From: Lathyrus oleraceus
Lineage: Eukaryota; Streptophyta; Magnoliopsida; Fabales; Fabaceae
Direction of reading: 5' to 3'
DNA length: 64,000 nt
Assembly (NCBI RefSeq): GCF_024323335.1
Contig: NC_066581.1
Span: forward strand, 33,662,699 to 33,726,698
Positions 1 through 12,930 of this stretch are shown piece by piece. A model generated the notes under the pieces. It was not told the DNA's origin, made no database searches, and saw only the letters and a list, made by a program, of their open reading frames with translations. Each line of letters opens with the position of its first letter. The stretch's first letter is position 1. The position numbers and the translations under genes are program-made.

Positions 1-51
1 GGACAGGTGACCAGACATCAACGAACGACGGATGAACTGGGAAGACTCGAC

Positions 52-258
52 CAGACGTCAACGGACGAACGAGAGAAGCTCGACGTTTATCGACACCAAC
101 GGAGAAGGAGAAAACTCAACCAGACGTCAACGGACGAACGGGAGAAGCTCGACGTTTATCGATACCAACGGAGAAGGAGAAAACTCAACCAGACGTCAAC
201 GGACGAACGGGAGAAGCTCGACGTTTATCGACACCAACGGAGAAGGAGAATTACTGGG
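52..258. repeat. 69-bp tandem repeat, three near-perfect copies
   Basis: The word cagacgtcaacggacgaa starts at 52, 121 and 190, a period of 69 bp. Each unit carries gctcgacgtttatcga and caccaacggag or a close variant. Shorter degenerate copies of the same unit continue to about 1000, with deletions changing the spacing. Because 69 is divisible by 3 the array stays open in several frames and yields artefact ORFs. The array lies in the 3' UTR of Ogre A. Confidence 0.85.
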
Positions 259-1124
259 GAAAAAGCTAATCACAACCAAACGTCAACGGACGATTGGGAA
301 AAACTCGACGTTTATCGAAACCAACGGAGAGGTAACCAGACATCAACGGATGACCTGTGGGGGAAAAAACAACTAGATATCAACGGATAACTAGGAAAAA
401 CTCGACGTTTATCGACACCAACGGAGAGGAGAAGCCACTTCACTAAGGAAGGGGGATGACAACCGGAAACTGAATAGGACGTCCACCGACGACTCTACTG
501 GGGATTCTGGCTGGGAAGCAACCAGACATCCACGAATGACTGGGGAATAGGATACACAATCAGACGTCAACGGACGAATGAGAAAAACTCAACGTTTACC
601 GAGACCAACGGAGAGGTAACTTTGCATGGGGAAATATATCACCAACAACCGTCAACAGACGATCGGGAAAAACTCGACGTTTATCGAAACCAACGGAGAG
701 GTAACTCTGGGGGGAATCAACAGCCATTAACTAATGATCTGTGGGGAATAAGCAACTATACGTCATCAGACGCATAGGAAAAACACGATGTTTACCGAAA
801 CCAACGGAGAGGTAACCCTACTGGGGAGAGAACAAGACTCAACCAAACGTCAACGGACGATTGGGAAAAACTCGACGTTTATCGACACCAACAGAGAGGA
901 GGAACGGGCATCAATGGATGACTCGGAAAGGAGATACAACTAGATATCAATGGATAACTAGGAAAAACTCGACGTTTATCGAAACCAACGGAGAGGTAGC
1001 TCACTGGGGATCAAGGTCACGACAGGGAGCAGACAGGAAGGAACACCAAGGATACCGGGTTGTAGGCATGAAAAAGGTGACCGACCAAAGCGTGAATTGG
1101 TTTATGTTCCAAAACACTCATCAT

Positions 1125-1550
1125 CCTGAAGAGGGCTAGAAAAGCAATCTTGTTAAAGGATGGACATTCGATTCCACAAGGAATACGAATCTTACTCTGA
1201 TGGTGAAAACAATCAAAAGATTGACCAAAGAGCGCATGATATATATTATCTATAGCCGTCAAAACGTAGATAACATACTCGCATGGAAGATTATCCATAA
1301 CCGGGTTGTAGGTTGTTAAATGGATAAATCGACCGAAATCATCCTGAAGAGAGCGAAGGCAAACTTGTTAAAGGATGGACATTCGATTCCACAAGGAATA
1401 CGAATCTTACTCGACTGGGAGGGACGACACTTCGACCAACGAGCGCATGAGATATATTATCTATAGCCGTCAAAACGCAGATAACATACTCGCATGGAAG
1501 ATTATCCATAATCGGGTTGTAGGTTGTTAAATGGATAAATCGACCGAAGA
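1125..1550. repeat. Tandem duplication with a period of about 211-215 bp
   Basis: Two adjacent blocks are nearly identical. The word gttaaaggatggacattcga occurs at 1152 and 1367, and gcgcatga followed by atatattatctatagccg occurs at 1232 and 1443. Both copies end with tgtaggttgttaaatgg. The spacing differs by a few bases because of small indels. It lies in the 3' UTR of Ogre A next to the 69-bp minisatellite. Confidence 0.85.
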
Positions 1551-3712
1551 AGAAAGGCATCGGGATACCAGGACCAGGTATGCAAAGATGACCGATCAAA
1601 AGGGGAGACCACAAACATTACCAGCAAACGGTGAATGAAAGAGGACCCGCTGGGGATAAAGTTGCTTACTCGGAGCAAATATCCGAAAAGTGAAAGGAAT
1701 ATCAATATCGAACTGGATAATGATAACCACAAAGAGGGGATTACATCTACTGGTTTATAGGTAGAAAACCATAAAGATAGGACTTACAACTACCGGTTTG
1801 TAGGCAGAGGCCACCAAAATCTGCTGAGGATAAGATGAATGAGTGCCGGTTAGTGAGCAACTATTCATTTATGCCACAGGGAAGCACAGGAGACAGCCAA
1901 TAGGAAGCCAGTTCAGGATCGATCCAAAAAGACAGACTGAATCAAGACTCATCCTAATGAGGAAAGATCTCAATAGGGAAAACCCATCCCGTTAGGTATG
2001 TAGGGAGGGAACGGAAACAACCATCATCCACGAGGATATAACTCAGTGGGGAGTGCAGAAGGAGATGACAAACACTTTCTGCTTAAGGGGCCGACTCTAT
2101 ATGGAGAGATCAGACACACCCACATCTGCTAGGGGAGCAAACCAAGCTTGCCAAATGCTACCAATTGGGGAGTAACACTGCTGGGGATACCCGCTCACTT
2201 GCGGAGTCACTTGTTGGGAAAACACCTTTCTACCCTGCTGGGGAACCCAATTCTGAAATCACTCCAATGGCGCGAGGCTAAACTCTTTCTAACAACCCAT
2301 TCTTGGTCACCACGGCTTAGGGCTAATGGATATGTTTGCAATGCTGATGCATGAGTTTTTTTTTTAGCGCAATGCCCCATGATCATGGAAATGCTACGCA
2401 CTGATGATGCAATATGCTATGCATAATCTAAATGATGAATGCATAAAAACACGTCTCCTCCAGAGACAACACCGGGGAGCTCCAGGAACTTTGCTGAAGA
2501 TTTCAATACCACGTCCATTTCCACCCTGCTGGGGAAAGACAACCCTTGCTGGGGATGACCTCCATCGCACCCAAACTGCTTAAGGATTACTCTGCTATGG
2601 GAGGTAACCAATGCTTATCTCTACTGGGGATAATTTTTGCCGAACCCAGTCCGCTTGGGGACCTTGCTAGGGGAAAACCAACAACACAGACCCTCTGCTA
2701 TGGAGATCCACTAGGGGAAAACACTTCACACCCTGATTGGGAAATACATAACTCTGTTGGGAAAGGCCTACACCACTCGGCTGAGGAAATAATACAATAG
2801 GCCACACCGGGGATAGACATCCACAACCTCGCAGGGGGTAAGCATTCACAACCACGCTGGGGATACGTCCTCAACCCTGAGAAACGAACCACCCACTGAT
2901 ACTCCCACTGGGGGACATGGCAACCTTCAAGCTCTCTGAGGAGACACCGATCTCGAATCGGCTAGGGAAATAACACTTTCAGACCCACTTGGGAGATACG
3001 GCCTATTTAACACGAAACACCCTTCGATTCGTCAAACACTGGCATTCATCATCCAACCACAGTGTCGACTTTCCACTTTTGAGAACTCCCAAACTCATCT
3101 GGACTTTTCTGATTCATCACCTTGTATTCCTGACTCCTCCATACTTTACGGGGATCGAACTTCTGGGATTCATACAAATTTCCCAGTCTTCAGACTTTGA
3201 AGAGTCTTCTTGATTAACCCTCCAGGATCGTCGTCGTAATCCTTCACCGTCCTTTCATTGTTCGTCTATCCCTTGCCCCTGGTTGGACTCTGTGGGGATC
3301 TTTTGTCAAAAGGCTTCATATCACAACCTGCCAGTGAATGAAGATATCTAACAGCACCCGCACAAGAGATCGTTAGATAAAAGCGTGCCCCAGGCGTGCC
3401 AACATTTCAACACCTAGGTCACTCAAACTTCAGAATAAGATCACGCTTTCAACCTTGTAAGCATGCATCGGAAGGGATCTCCATGTTTCAAAATGCAAAT
3501 ATTCTTATCAAAATAAACAGATGTTTTCGTAATCAAAGCGGTAACAAAAACAAAACTATTTGACTGAACACACATTTCACTGACTGAAAAAGACGGCTCA
3601 AAACCGAGCGACACACAGGAAGCAAACCCTGAAAAGAGGTGATTGCACATAAAAGGAAAAAATATATCCTAATGGCAATGTGAAACCGTGATCTCATCGG
3701 GTTTCAACTCGG

Positions 3713-5760
3713 TTACACCCCATATGTCCTCAAGACTTTCCGCACTTTCTGTTTTCTGAACAAGACACTTCCGATCGATCTCTGACGGAGATTATCCAGG
3801 TTATATCCAAAGCACAAACGATCATGTTGGACGCAGTTGTTCGTTTCAATCCCTCTTTTGCCTGGACCGCCCTTTCGGGTTTTCAGTCCATCGGGATACC
3901 CTTTTTTTCCCAAGTCGTCCTTGTGGGGTTTTCGACTTGCCGGGTGTACAGTTTTTTCTTTTATCCCTAATTTTTGCCCGAACCTTTTCTTTTTCCTTTG
4001 GTTCGCCGGGATGCCCTTTTTTGCCTGGACTCTTTTATTCTTTTTTGTCCAGCGGGTCTCTTTTACGAAGTATTTTCTAACTGCATCCGCATTCACAAGG
4101 GATGGAGAATCCTCGTCATCCGTGGTTGTCGACAACAAGGCTCTATCAGAGAAAACCCTTTTGACCACGAATGGGATCCATAACTGTATATCCACTTACC
4201 CCTAAGATCGTTGAGGAGGAAGGATCCTTTTCGATACCAGCCCTCTTATGTGGTACGCACGAGGTCGCACTTCTTGGTTAACAACACGCTTCATTCATTG
4301 GGTACAACTGCCCCATGACAAGTAACCGTCAGCCCTTTTCCTCAGTCAGGCTCAACGCGTCATACCGAGTCCTTATCACCTCAGCCTTCTCTAATTAGGA
4401 CCTCAAATGGTAGCACCGATTCCTTCTCATACACCTCCGAGGAAGGCGTTGCCCCAGTAGACGTACGCACCACAAATCGATACCCAGGATACAAGCTTCG
4501 TACTCAGCCACCATCGTTGGTGCATTCACATGTTATCCGGGCAACGAAAGGGAACGTGGGATCCCTTTGGCGTAACCAAAGCATCACTGACTCATCCATA
4601 TTACTCTCCCCTTCAGACATCAGAATCCGTTCGGATTCAGGGTCAGGCCCCTCCTCCGGGATCGGTCTCTCACAATCTTTCGATTTGAGCACCTCGAGAT
4701 GTCCTCATCAGGGAACTCAGACTTCCTTAGTTGATAATCCTCAATGGGTCGCTGGGCGATGTAAACAGACAATACAACCCCCTTTGATTGCTTTCCGAGA
4801 GGTATACTGACTATCGTACTCAATCAACATCATTTGCCCTCTCGCAACCCGTCCGGTCAATGCTAGCTCCTTTAAGCACCTACTTGATCAGATCTATCTT
4901 AGGAATCCACAGAGTGGTATGAATCAGCACACTGTCTCAGTCGGCGAGTAGCCTATGCCAAAGTACATCAAGCTTTTTCGAGCAGTGAGTGTATTGTTTC
5001 ACAGTCGACAAACTTTTTGCTTAGGTAAATTGCATGCTCTTTTCGACAAGACTCATCATGCTGACCCAATACACCTCATAGACCCCTTGAGGGCTGTCAA
5101 GCACCAGATTAACAGTCACCCCCATGGGAAGCATCAGAATCAGAGGTTCCTGCAACTCATTCTTTTTGTTTTTCAAATGCCCCTTGGCAATCATTATCCC
5201 ACCTGACCGTCTGATCTCTTTTTCGGTTCAGGCATTTCTGGCTTTCTTTTTTTCTTTTTTTCTTCTCTTTTTTCTTTTTCTTTTTTTTTCTTTTTTTTTT
5301 TTTTGCAGGATCGACCTCGATTCTTCTTTAGTTCCCAATAAGCCTCGGCAACTTACCGGACAGCACTCTACAAGTGCACCGATTCGGACTCAATATCCGC
5401 CTGAGTTGTCTCAACCCGGTCAAACAATTTGCCCCGGATTCCCCAGATGCCCCACTCCTGCTTGGGACTTTGCTATCATGTCATCAACATAGCATTTGAT
5501 TCCACGATGAATCATATCATGAAACAAAGTCACTCTGATACGTGGCGTCGGTATTCCTGAGACCGATTGGCATCACCTTCGATCTTGACACTTGCCTCCT
5601 GGCGGAACCAACTTTCACTTCCTTTCCGACCTCGGCGGTGCCTGGATTATCGATCTTGAATCGCTCCTCGTGCGGTTGAATCACCTTCTCCTCCTGTCTT
5701 AACAACCTGTCTAATTCCAGCAGATCACAATCTTCTTCGCCTTATTCTTCGGCATGATAG
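3713..5760 (-). pseudogene. Ogre A pol remnant (RT, RNase H and integrase pieces)
   Basis: Translated minus-strand pieces line up with the pol of Ogre B but with large deletions and frame changes. At 5517-5705 the N-terminal motif RQEEKVIQPHEE is followed directly by KVMPIGLRNTDATYQ, so much of the RT palm and fingers is lost. At 4504-4823 lies the junction between the two RNase H domains (IEDYQ, EFPDEDI, EEGPDP). At 3713-4195 the integrase C-terminal end is recognisable (VKRVFSDRALL, VNADAVRKYF). Its reading frame then runs on through the repeated sequence that is 3' UTR in Ogre B. The RT YVDD box, the integrase DDE core and the zinc finger are absent. A T-rich tract at 5242-5304 sits inside. 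Nothing functional is expected. Confidence 0.8.
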
Positions 5761-6070
5761 ATCGGATTGTCGAAGTCATACAGAGGTGTAACCGAATTGT
5801 TATCAATGAGATCAGGAGGATAACCACTTTTGAGGTCAGAACCAAATAAATCAAAAGGAAAGAGAAAGAAAAACATTGCCATTTTTATTTCTTAAAACTG
5901 CAAAAATAAGTGAAAAACAGGGAACACCGCTTTTAATCACAAAAACATCCATTTATTACTGATGCAAAATGTTGCACAATGAAACACATGAGATGGCCCT
6001 TACAATGGACCATTATGTTTCGGGCAAAACGTATGGCTGTCTTGCAAACAAAATTGAAAACACAGAAATA
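5761..6070 (-). other. Spacer between gag and pol of Ogre A, former intron region
   Basis: This stretch corresponds in position to the predicted introns of Ogre B and Ogre C. On the minus strand it begins with GTATTT, whose GT overlaps a TAG stop at 6071-6073, the same arrangement as in the two better preserved copies. I could not find the ATGCAG acceptor seen in B and C. It holds no gene. Confidence 0.5.
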
Positions 6071-7365
6071 CTATTCTTCTGGATGAGTGACTGCGGCGAT
6101 CTTGGAGGCCTTCCAATTCTCTGGTGCGCACGATTTTATCCACGCCTCGAGCTCGCGGTCATGGTCAATCTCTTCACTCACTGAACGAGCATATGATCAG
6201 GATCCAGCATTCCTGCACTGACAAAGATGTACGGTGGACGACATCCTCTGTTTGGTCTAGACGACTCTTGATCCGGCTGATAACCGACCCCAAACATGTC
6301 TGCTTTTACCACAATATCAATGATCCTTCCCCAGCCTCGGGCCTCTCTGTTCTTCACCACTTCCAGGGCTTGTTTATAAGAAGAAATGGACAGCCTTTTC
6401 TCTCTCTCAGCAACAAGGGCATTCTCCACCTTGACGGTTTCAATTGCTTGACTTGGTGTTTCAAGTTTTTCACTGTCCGTTTCTACTTCCTCCATCTTCT
6501 GGGTCGTGTCTCTCATCACTACACATCCCTTTGTGGCGACGGCCGCACAACAAATATCAGCACTAGGGAAAGCTTCGTCCTTCATCAGAGGTTTTGGGAC
6601 CACAGCCATTGGAACCTTTAACTGATCCTCCTCAGTCACCTCCATTCTTCTCTTGTCCTTTTTCACCATCTTCACTTTTATAGGACCCTGCCTGGGTACG
6701 GGGTTGACATCTCCATTCATTATCTGTGTCAAGCTGATGACTTTAGAGTCCACCATGTCCTGGACGACATGCTTGAAAGCTCTACAACCCTCAATGTTGT
6801 GCCCGGGTGCCCCAGAATGGAAATCGCACCTGGCATTCTCATCATAGTTTGGAGGTCTCCGCTTTTGTTCCACGGGAATCAATATCCTTGGTCGGACTAA
6901 CCCCAGATCCCTCAATCTTTTGAACAGGAGAATATAAGTCACATGTGGCTCCTCAAACTGACGATCAACCTTCTCCTTCTTCACTAGGCTCTTAGCCCTC
7001 GGTGCTCTCTGTTGAGGTGGTGGTTGTTGCAGTGGTACAGTTGGATTACCAACAGGAGTGGTTACAACGGCAGCATAAGGGTGATAACGATCCTTACCGC
7101 GTTCTTTCTTTGTCTCCACACCTCCTGATTCAACCTCTTTTTTGAGTGGACTACTGCCAGATGGTTTCTTTGCCACAGTACCAGAGGGGTCGTTTGTTTC
7201 GGAGGACAGAGTCTTTCCCTGAACTTTCTCCTTGACCATCCAGCCTTCAATTCTTTCCAATCTCTCAGCCATGGCTTTCTGCCCCAGGGCAAGCCCTTGC
7301 ACCACACTGAACAACTCCCTTATCATCTCTTTCATCTCAAGAAGGTCGGTGTTGGGTGGATCCAT
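6071..7365 (-). pseudogene. Ogre A gag, shortened, protease lost
   Basis: The likely start is the ATG at 7365 (MDPPNTDLLEM), which matches the Met-Asp start of gag in Ogre B and C; the frame is open upstream to 7413. The protein has a Gag-like N-terminus, then jumps past the main Gag helical domain to the conserved VRPRILIPVEQ-type segment. A Cys/His box (CDFHSGAPGHNIEGC) follows, then a C-terminal G-patch-like stretch (SYKQALEV, GWGR, FGVGY). The Asp-Thr-Gly protease present in B and C is absent. The main frame stops at 6178, and a +1 frame continues the homologous C-terminus to a stop at 6071-6073, which indicates a one-base indel. It may once have supplied a mini-Gag protein. The reading as a non-autonomous derivative is an inference. 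Confidence 0.75.
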
Positions 7366-8456
7366 CCTGAACAGAAGAGCTATGCGCACTGGTTGACACC
7401 TACAAAACAACAAATGGGTTAGTATGACTCACACATGCAATGTCTATCCGTACCAGGAATATTCTTTCCTTTGATTCTAGCGTCACTGAGATAAATAATT
7501 TTTTTTATCTATAACATTCGGACATCTGGATGTCTCTCAACCAGAATCTTAATCAAAAATGGACCCTGAGTACGGGTAGACATGAGCTGAATGCAGATGA
7601 ATGCAGGATGGGAATGATGCAAATGCATGAATGCAGGCCATTGTGCCATCAAGTCATCTGAAGACCCTTCAAGTCTCTGAACCAGTCACAGTCATCTGAG
7701 GGACTAAGTCACCATAACTCCAACTGGGGGGAAGTTCCGAAATAAACGGAACTGGAAATTATATCACCATCATCACAGGAACATCCACTGAACGGATGAC
7801 AACCAGATCTTCTGAACGAGTACTCTCAAATTCAACTCGGGGATCCAAAATAAACGGAACCCGCTGATAGATATCACAGACAGAATTCCGGCGTGACAGA
7901 AGTAAGTACCCACAAGTTCATCTGAACCAAAGTCACCATAAGTACTCAGAGTCACCAACAAGTCACCATCAAGTCAGCAACAGTACCTGTAATAATGAAC
8001 ATTCCCTCCCCACTCACGGGTGTCATCTAGGCTAGGGTAAGGTCGAGAGAAACGCAGGATAAACAACCCTTTCAAGAATATCATCCTGTGCACACCCGAT
8101 GTATGCACCGATAATACCCCATCAGAGTCTGAACTGCTCGTGATATCAATGTTCCGCTAAGTGGCGCATACCACCTGCTTCCCATGAATCACTCTATTCC
8201 TAGGTTTCCTAGATTTCACTCATAGCCTGGGTATTGGGCCTTTTACCTCGAGTAACTCCCACCCCAAACAGAGAAACACAGCACAGCCAGCACAGATGAA
8301 TATGAATGAATGCAAACATTAATGCACACATAAATGCAAACAATAAACAATGAATGCAATAAATAACAGCAAACAGCAACCAAAACCCTAACCTAGAGAG
8401 CGCTAGGAGAGACTCGCTTAGGGAAGATGGACCAGCAAGAGGTCAACTTCTACTGT
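7366..8456 (-). other. 5' leader of Ogre A, no ORF1
   Basis: The sequence from the PBS to gag is only about 1.1 kb, compared with about 2.9 kb in Ogre B, because ORF1 is missing. The PBS-proximal part (about 7985-8456) is collinear with the leader of Ogre B at 37600-38090. The rest contains CT/GA-rich words (aagtcacc, tctgaac) but no coding sequence. Confidence 0.65.
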
Positions 8457-8473
8457 CCCCAGCAGAGTCGCCA
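8457..8473 (-). other. Primer-binding site of Ogre A
   Basis: The minus strand reads tggcgactctgctgggg, identical to the sites next to the LTRs of Ogre B and Ogre C. Ogre elements are known to prime from tRNA-Arg. It lies two bases from the LTR terminus at 8476. Confidence 0.85.
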
Positions 8474-8475
8474 GT

Positions 8476-11400
8476 TGTCGAATTACGCGAAAAACCGGCG
8501 GGAAATGAAAACAACAGAGCCGCCACCGTGCGTTATTTATCCCAAAGGAGGGAAAGGAAACGCTCGAAGTAAACCTGGAAAAGACATGGTCTCGCGACCA
8601 AAGAGAATGGGATCGGGAGTCGGTTATGCGAAGGGAAGGTATTAGCACCCCTACGCATCCGTCGTACTCGACGGGATCCATGCACAAAAGGAAGGAATAT
8701 GGTTGCTAAAACACTGCTCACAAACAAACACACTGGCTGAAAGAGACACAAGAAAACAAACGAAACTAACTCGGCAAGATATCGCATCCTGGGCCTACGT
8801 AGTCTATCAGGCATAGACATCAGAGTCGACGTAGTTCGGACTAGGGGGAAACGTGCTTGCTAGGATATCGCATCCTATGCATACGTATCTTCTCGGACTA
8901 AAGAAGAATCAGAGCACTCGTAGCTCGGCTCACGCACACAAACAAAACCACACAGGCAAACGTGGAATCCGAATGCGAATCGCTGGACTTACATCAGATT
9001 CCGAACCAAAACAACCACACTGGAAACCAGATGCCACTTGATGGACTTATACCGGACTCCAAGCACACAACAAGAGGATACGGAATGCCAATCGCTGGGC
9101 TTACATCCATCTCCTGACACACATAAAGACAAAACAAAAAGGGCGCCCAGAGAGATCAGCTCATCTCCTGCCTACGTACCTCATTTGGTATGAGGATCAG
9201 GGCGACGTAGTTCCCCTACGCAGGGACACAAGACTAGCCTAACCAGATAACAGAGGGAGACACAACTAGGGAGACTAACTCGAGCCTAGATGTTATCATG
9301 CAAAATCATCCCTAAGTCAAGGTTGCTATCTAACTTGCACAGGGAGCAAGCTAAACCTAAGCACAGGCAAAATCAAACAATCACAAATAGCACACACTAT
9401 ATACACACAAAGTGGGCTCACACAAGGGTTAGGCTGTGAATCACAAGTCAACTGTAATCGGGTGATGTTAGCTCTTAACCCTAACATTGAGAGTTAGGGT
9501 GATGCAGATGAAATAGGAAGTGAGGGGTGTGCCTCACAGCTCTTATCCCTGGCCTGGGAGAGCTTCAGACAATGAAGTGTGGGTTCAGAAAGTGGGAACC
9601 CTTCTACACTTATGACACTGACTCAACTGTACAACTGTACAAGGATCTTGGGTTACTATCCACAATGCATCAACACCAGTTGTGTGAGCAAAGGGATGAC
9701 TCAACAAGAATAGCAGGAGATGGACTGCACATCTCTTGTATCTGCCAATTGCCTTGTCAAAGGTCTTTTCCTGCTTGGGGACAAAAATAAACAAGCACAA
9801 GCATTGCCTCTTAAGGAGGACTTCAGACAGGTGCCTGGCCAAGTAACAGGCCAGGTCTTCCAGACTACATGGAGAAGAGATCATTATACCTCAATGCTCA
9901 AGCTAGCAAGCAAAGCAAAAGCAAGTTCACAAGGGAACTACAGCAACTAAGGTACCTGAAAACAATCTAACATGATCAGTACTCAGCTCAAACAAAAGTC
10001 AAACAGAAAGTTACAAGTCCACAGCACAAACAGATAACAAGCATCAATGCACAAAGGTGCAAGCCACAAGGCCTAAGCATAAGTCTCAATGCCTACAAAA
10101 CAAGCTCAAAGTTATTCATAAACAAGCAATAAACCAACTCCACTTGAGTGCACATCATCAAGTGTAAGCAATTGTGCTCTTTGACCTGAAACATAGCTCA
10201 AACATTAAGCACTAACCACTAGGACAAGGCCTAGGGTCAAAATGAGAGCAATAAACCAAAACAGAACATGAAACTTATCAAAAATCAAGATCAATCAAAT
10301 AAGAATCAAATACAAGTGGTCTCACATTCATATCATCAATCAATATCATTTCATGAGGCAAAGAGTACAAAGCATGCAATTTGAAGCTCATAGAAGCAAA
10401 CAGAAAGATTCAATCCAAATCAACTCACAAACATTTCAATAAATCCCCAAAAAATTCATGGTCAAACAGCATTCATAACATGACCTACACACCAAATTTC
10501 AAGTCATTTGGACCAAGGGAAGCAAGTCAATTAAAATCATCAAGTCAAAGCATACTCAAACAAGCTCATACAAGGCACCAAAGCATGCATCAACTTCAAG
10601 CAAGCACAAAACAGAATTGGCATAAGATAAATGAACCAAATCAAAGCCATGGCAAACTTCAAGGTGTCTAGAACACACATGCTAAATTTCAATTCCATCC
10701 AATAAACAACAAGAATTTCACAAATCAAATAAGATCATGACTCACAAAAGGTTCACAATTGGTCAAACAGGGGAGAAATTCTCAAACAAATAGGAAATGC
10801 ATTCAAAAAATCCACAAAAATTCACATTCAAACTTAACATCCAGAAGATTCAACATGCAAAAATTAAGATCATTTTGAGTTCATATAGCATGGTAACAAA
10901 AATTCACAAATTGGACAAGGAATGGTGTGACACAAATTGTCACCCCTCCAATGATCACATCATATCTCACAAACCAGGAATGCAAAATCACAAACTCTAT
11001 ACGAAAATGCTCCTACAGGTGTCTAGATTATGCACACAAAATTTCAGATCCATCCAAGAAAATGCTCATATTAATTGGACAAATATTCAAGAAGTTATGA
11101 ATTTTGGAATGTGAGAAAAAATAAAATAAAAAGATGAACAAGGCATGGTGAACATGGATAATGGATGAAATAAAATGTAAAAAGGTCAAATGTGAATTGA
11201 CCTAAACCGGAATCGAATTGGTGTGCCATTCAAATGAGGCGCCACTTAAGTGAAACGCCGCGTTTCACTTAAGTGCGTGGCACAGCGTGATTGGCTTCAT
11301 GGGACAAAAACAATAAAAATCATGCAAAACGCGCGCCAGGAGATCAAAACAGTTTTTGGAATTGAGAAATTAGGGTTCTACACGCATTCCTCGTGTTCAT

Positions 11401-12930
11401 CATCATCATGAACTTTTGGTCACAGAAATTCACAAATCATATACCATTCGATTCGTCTCTTAACCTACATCATGAATCCAGCATCTATTTCCTCTAATTC
11501 TACTCATGTCAAAAGAATCGATCCAAGAAAGTTTCACATCTCAAACTTAAATTCATGATAACTCATTCAATTCTCAATGAAAATTAAAACTATAAAGCTC
11601 AGCATACTCCTGGATAGAAGATCTACAAAATGCACATTACAATTGCAAGAATTATAAGGATCGATTTCCAACCTCTATGAAGATGCAGATCTGGAATCGT
11701 GGTTGTTTGGCCTTGTAGTGTGCAAACAGAAGCTCTACAATGCTCCAGTTGATGAATGGATGATGGATCGTGGCTTAATTGTCCTTGAAGTAGCTCAAAT
11801 CAGCACTTGCCATTAATGGAGCTTGCTTTAACAGTCCAAGAAAACAGCACAAAAATGGAGATATCTTGCTTCAATCTTCTTCAGAAATGGTGGTGGATGA
11901 TGATTCAATGAAGATCAGTACAAGTTCTATGGAGAATTTGCAGAAAAAATCAAGAGAAAAAGTTGAGAGAATTGGTGATTTTTTTATCTAGATCTGTTTG
12001 AATGAAGTGTTAATCCAAAATTCTGTTAGCATTAGCCTTATATACCATGGATTAATCATTTCCTTAATCCTAATTAGCTAAAACCAAAGTGATTAAATGA
12101 AGTGCATTTTTTAGGCAAAATGGCCAAAGTGTCCTCATGCATGGAATGAGCTGCTACAGTGCATGAATTTCTTGCTAAACACACTCCAAATTTCATTTTA
12201 GATCAAATGCAAGTGGTGGGAAATGTGGCAAATGCATATTTTTGAAAATCACTTTTTTCCCTCCCTTTTTCAAATTCAAGTCACATGAAAAATTCCATTT
12301 TTGTGTGATGAGTTTTGATGAAATGTAATGAATGATTTGGATAGAGCATGTCAAAAGGATATTGTAGCAGAAAACCCCACTCAATTTGGCCAATTGGTGT
12401 GAAAGTTATCCAAGTTTGAAGTTCAAAATTTCTTGACAATGATTTGATCATAACTTGCCAACCACAAATGGGAAATGGATGTTCTTGGACTTTTTGGAAA
12501 GGTGAGAGCAAGATCTTCAACTTTCATGCTGGAAAAAATTTCATTTGCAGCTTGTATGATGATGTAAATTTGAGGAAAAGACCTTTCCATTTTTGGCAGT
12601 TTGAAATTACAGGTCACTTACTATTTTTGGAAACTTTCCATCTGACCTCAAATTCTTCAATGATGATCTTTGACATGTCAAATAAGACTTTTATGGACAT
12701 GAATGAGGCCTTTCAAACCATCTCCCACCTTCAAATCCTTGATTTCAGGCATAGTTGACCACAGTTGACTTTCTAGGGTTTCAGATGAAATTCAGCTTGA
12801 CTGTTGAGCTTTGATCATCCAATCTTTGGCCAAACCTCTTCAAAATGATCCTTAGGTCATATGAAATCAATGACACCATTATTGTTGTGATTCTTTGTTT
12901 GGTGCAATTCTTGGTTGCACCCTAGCTTGG
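8476..12930 (-). repeat. 5' LTR of Ogre A, truncated
   Basis: The LTR terminus next to the PBS reads tgtcgaattacgcg on the plus strand. The first 1.2 kb is closely related to the Ogre B LTR, and similarity continues in blocks to about 12860, for example cataacttgccaaccac at 12431. Compared with the 5824-bp LTR of B this copy is about 1.3 kb shorter, through internal deletions and loss of the U3 start; the terminal sequence tgtagcacctcaaatttg is absent. A TATA box on the minus strand lies at 9398-9403 and a single copy of the R-region hairpin at 9334-9350. The right boundary is approximate. Confidence 0.75.

Larger units (their letters stand above)
1..3712 (-). other. 3' untranslated region of Ogre A, repeat rich, no gene
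   Basis: This is the stretch downstream of integrase in element orientation. Bases 1 to about 1000 are filled with degenerate copies of a short unit around the words cgacgttta and ccaacggag. Bases 1125-1550 hold a duplicated block. Bases 1600-3700 contain many scattered tgctgggga or ctggggata words, also seen in the 3' UTR of Ogre B (26700-27480). Open frames here are short, overlap one another on both strands and carry no motif, so I do not call genes. Confidence 0.65.
1..12930 (-). mobile_element. Ogre element A, decayed and internally deleted Tat/Ogre Ty3-gypsy retrotransposon
   Basis: This minus-strand element reads from right to left: truncated 5' LTR (8476 to about 12930), PBS (8457-8473), leader, shortened gag, broken pol, then a repeat-rich 3' UTR that runs off the left edge. 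The order and the leader sequence match the complete Ogre B in this window, for example 7985-8200 against 37611-37790. It has no ORF1, most of gag and the protease are missing, and RT, RNase H and integrase survive only as pieces with stops and frameshifts. It cannot encode its own replication proteins. The 3' LTR lies outside the window. The right edge is not defined, because LTR similarity to B fades between about 12860 and 12990 and no LTR terminus is present. Confidence 0.8.

Noticed and set aside
7..390. ORFs with repeated NQTSTDEREKLDVYR-type peptides
   Set aside because: The repeat period of 69 is a multiple of 3, so open frames arise automatically; other frames are open too and the region is a UTR.
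3837..4205. Phe/Pro-rich plus-strand ORF
   Set aside because: Antisense to the Ogre A pol tail and the ccctttcggg repeats; composition is set by T-rich sequence.
8457..8473. Possible tRNA gene fragment
   Set aside because: Only the PBS complement is present; there is no cloverleaf around it. The same applies to 15666-15683, 17989-18000, 38091-38107 and 57006-57022.
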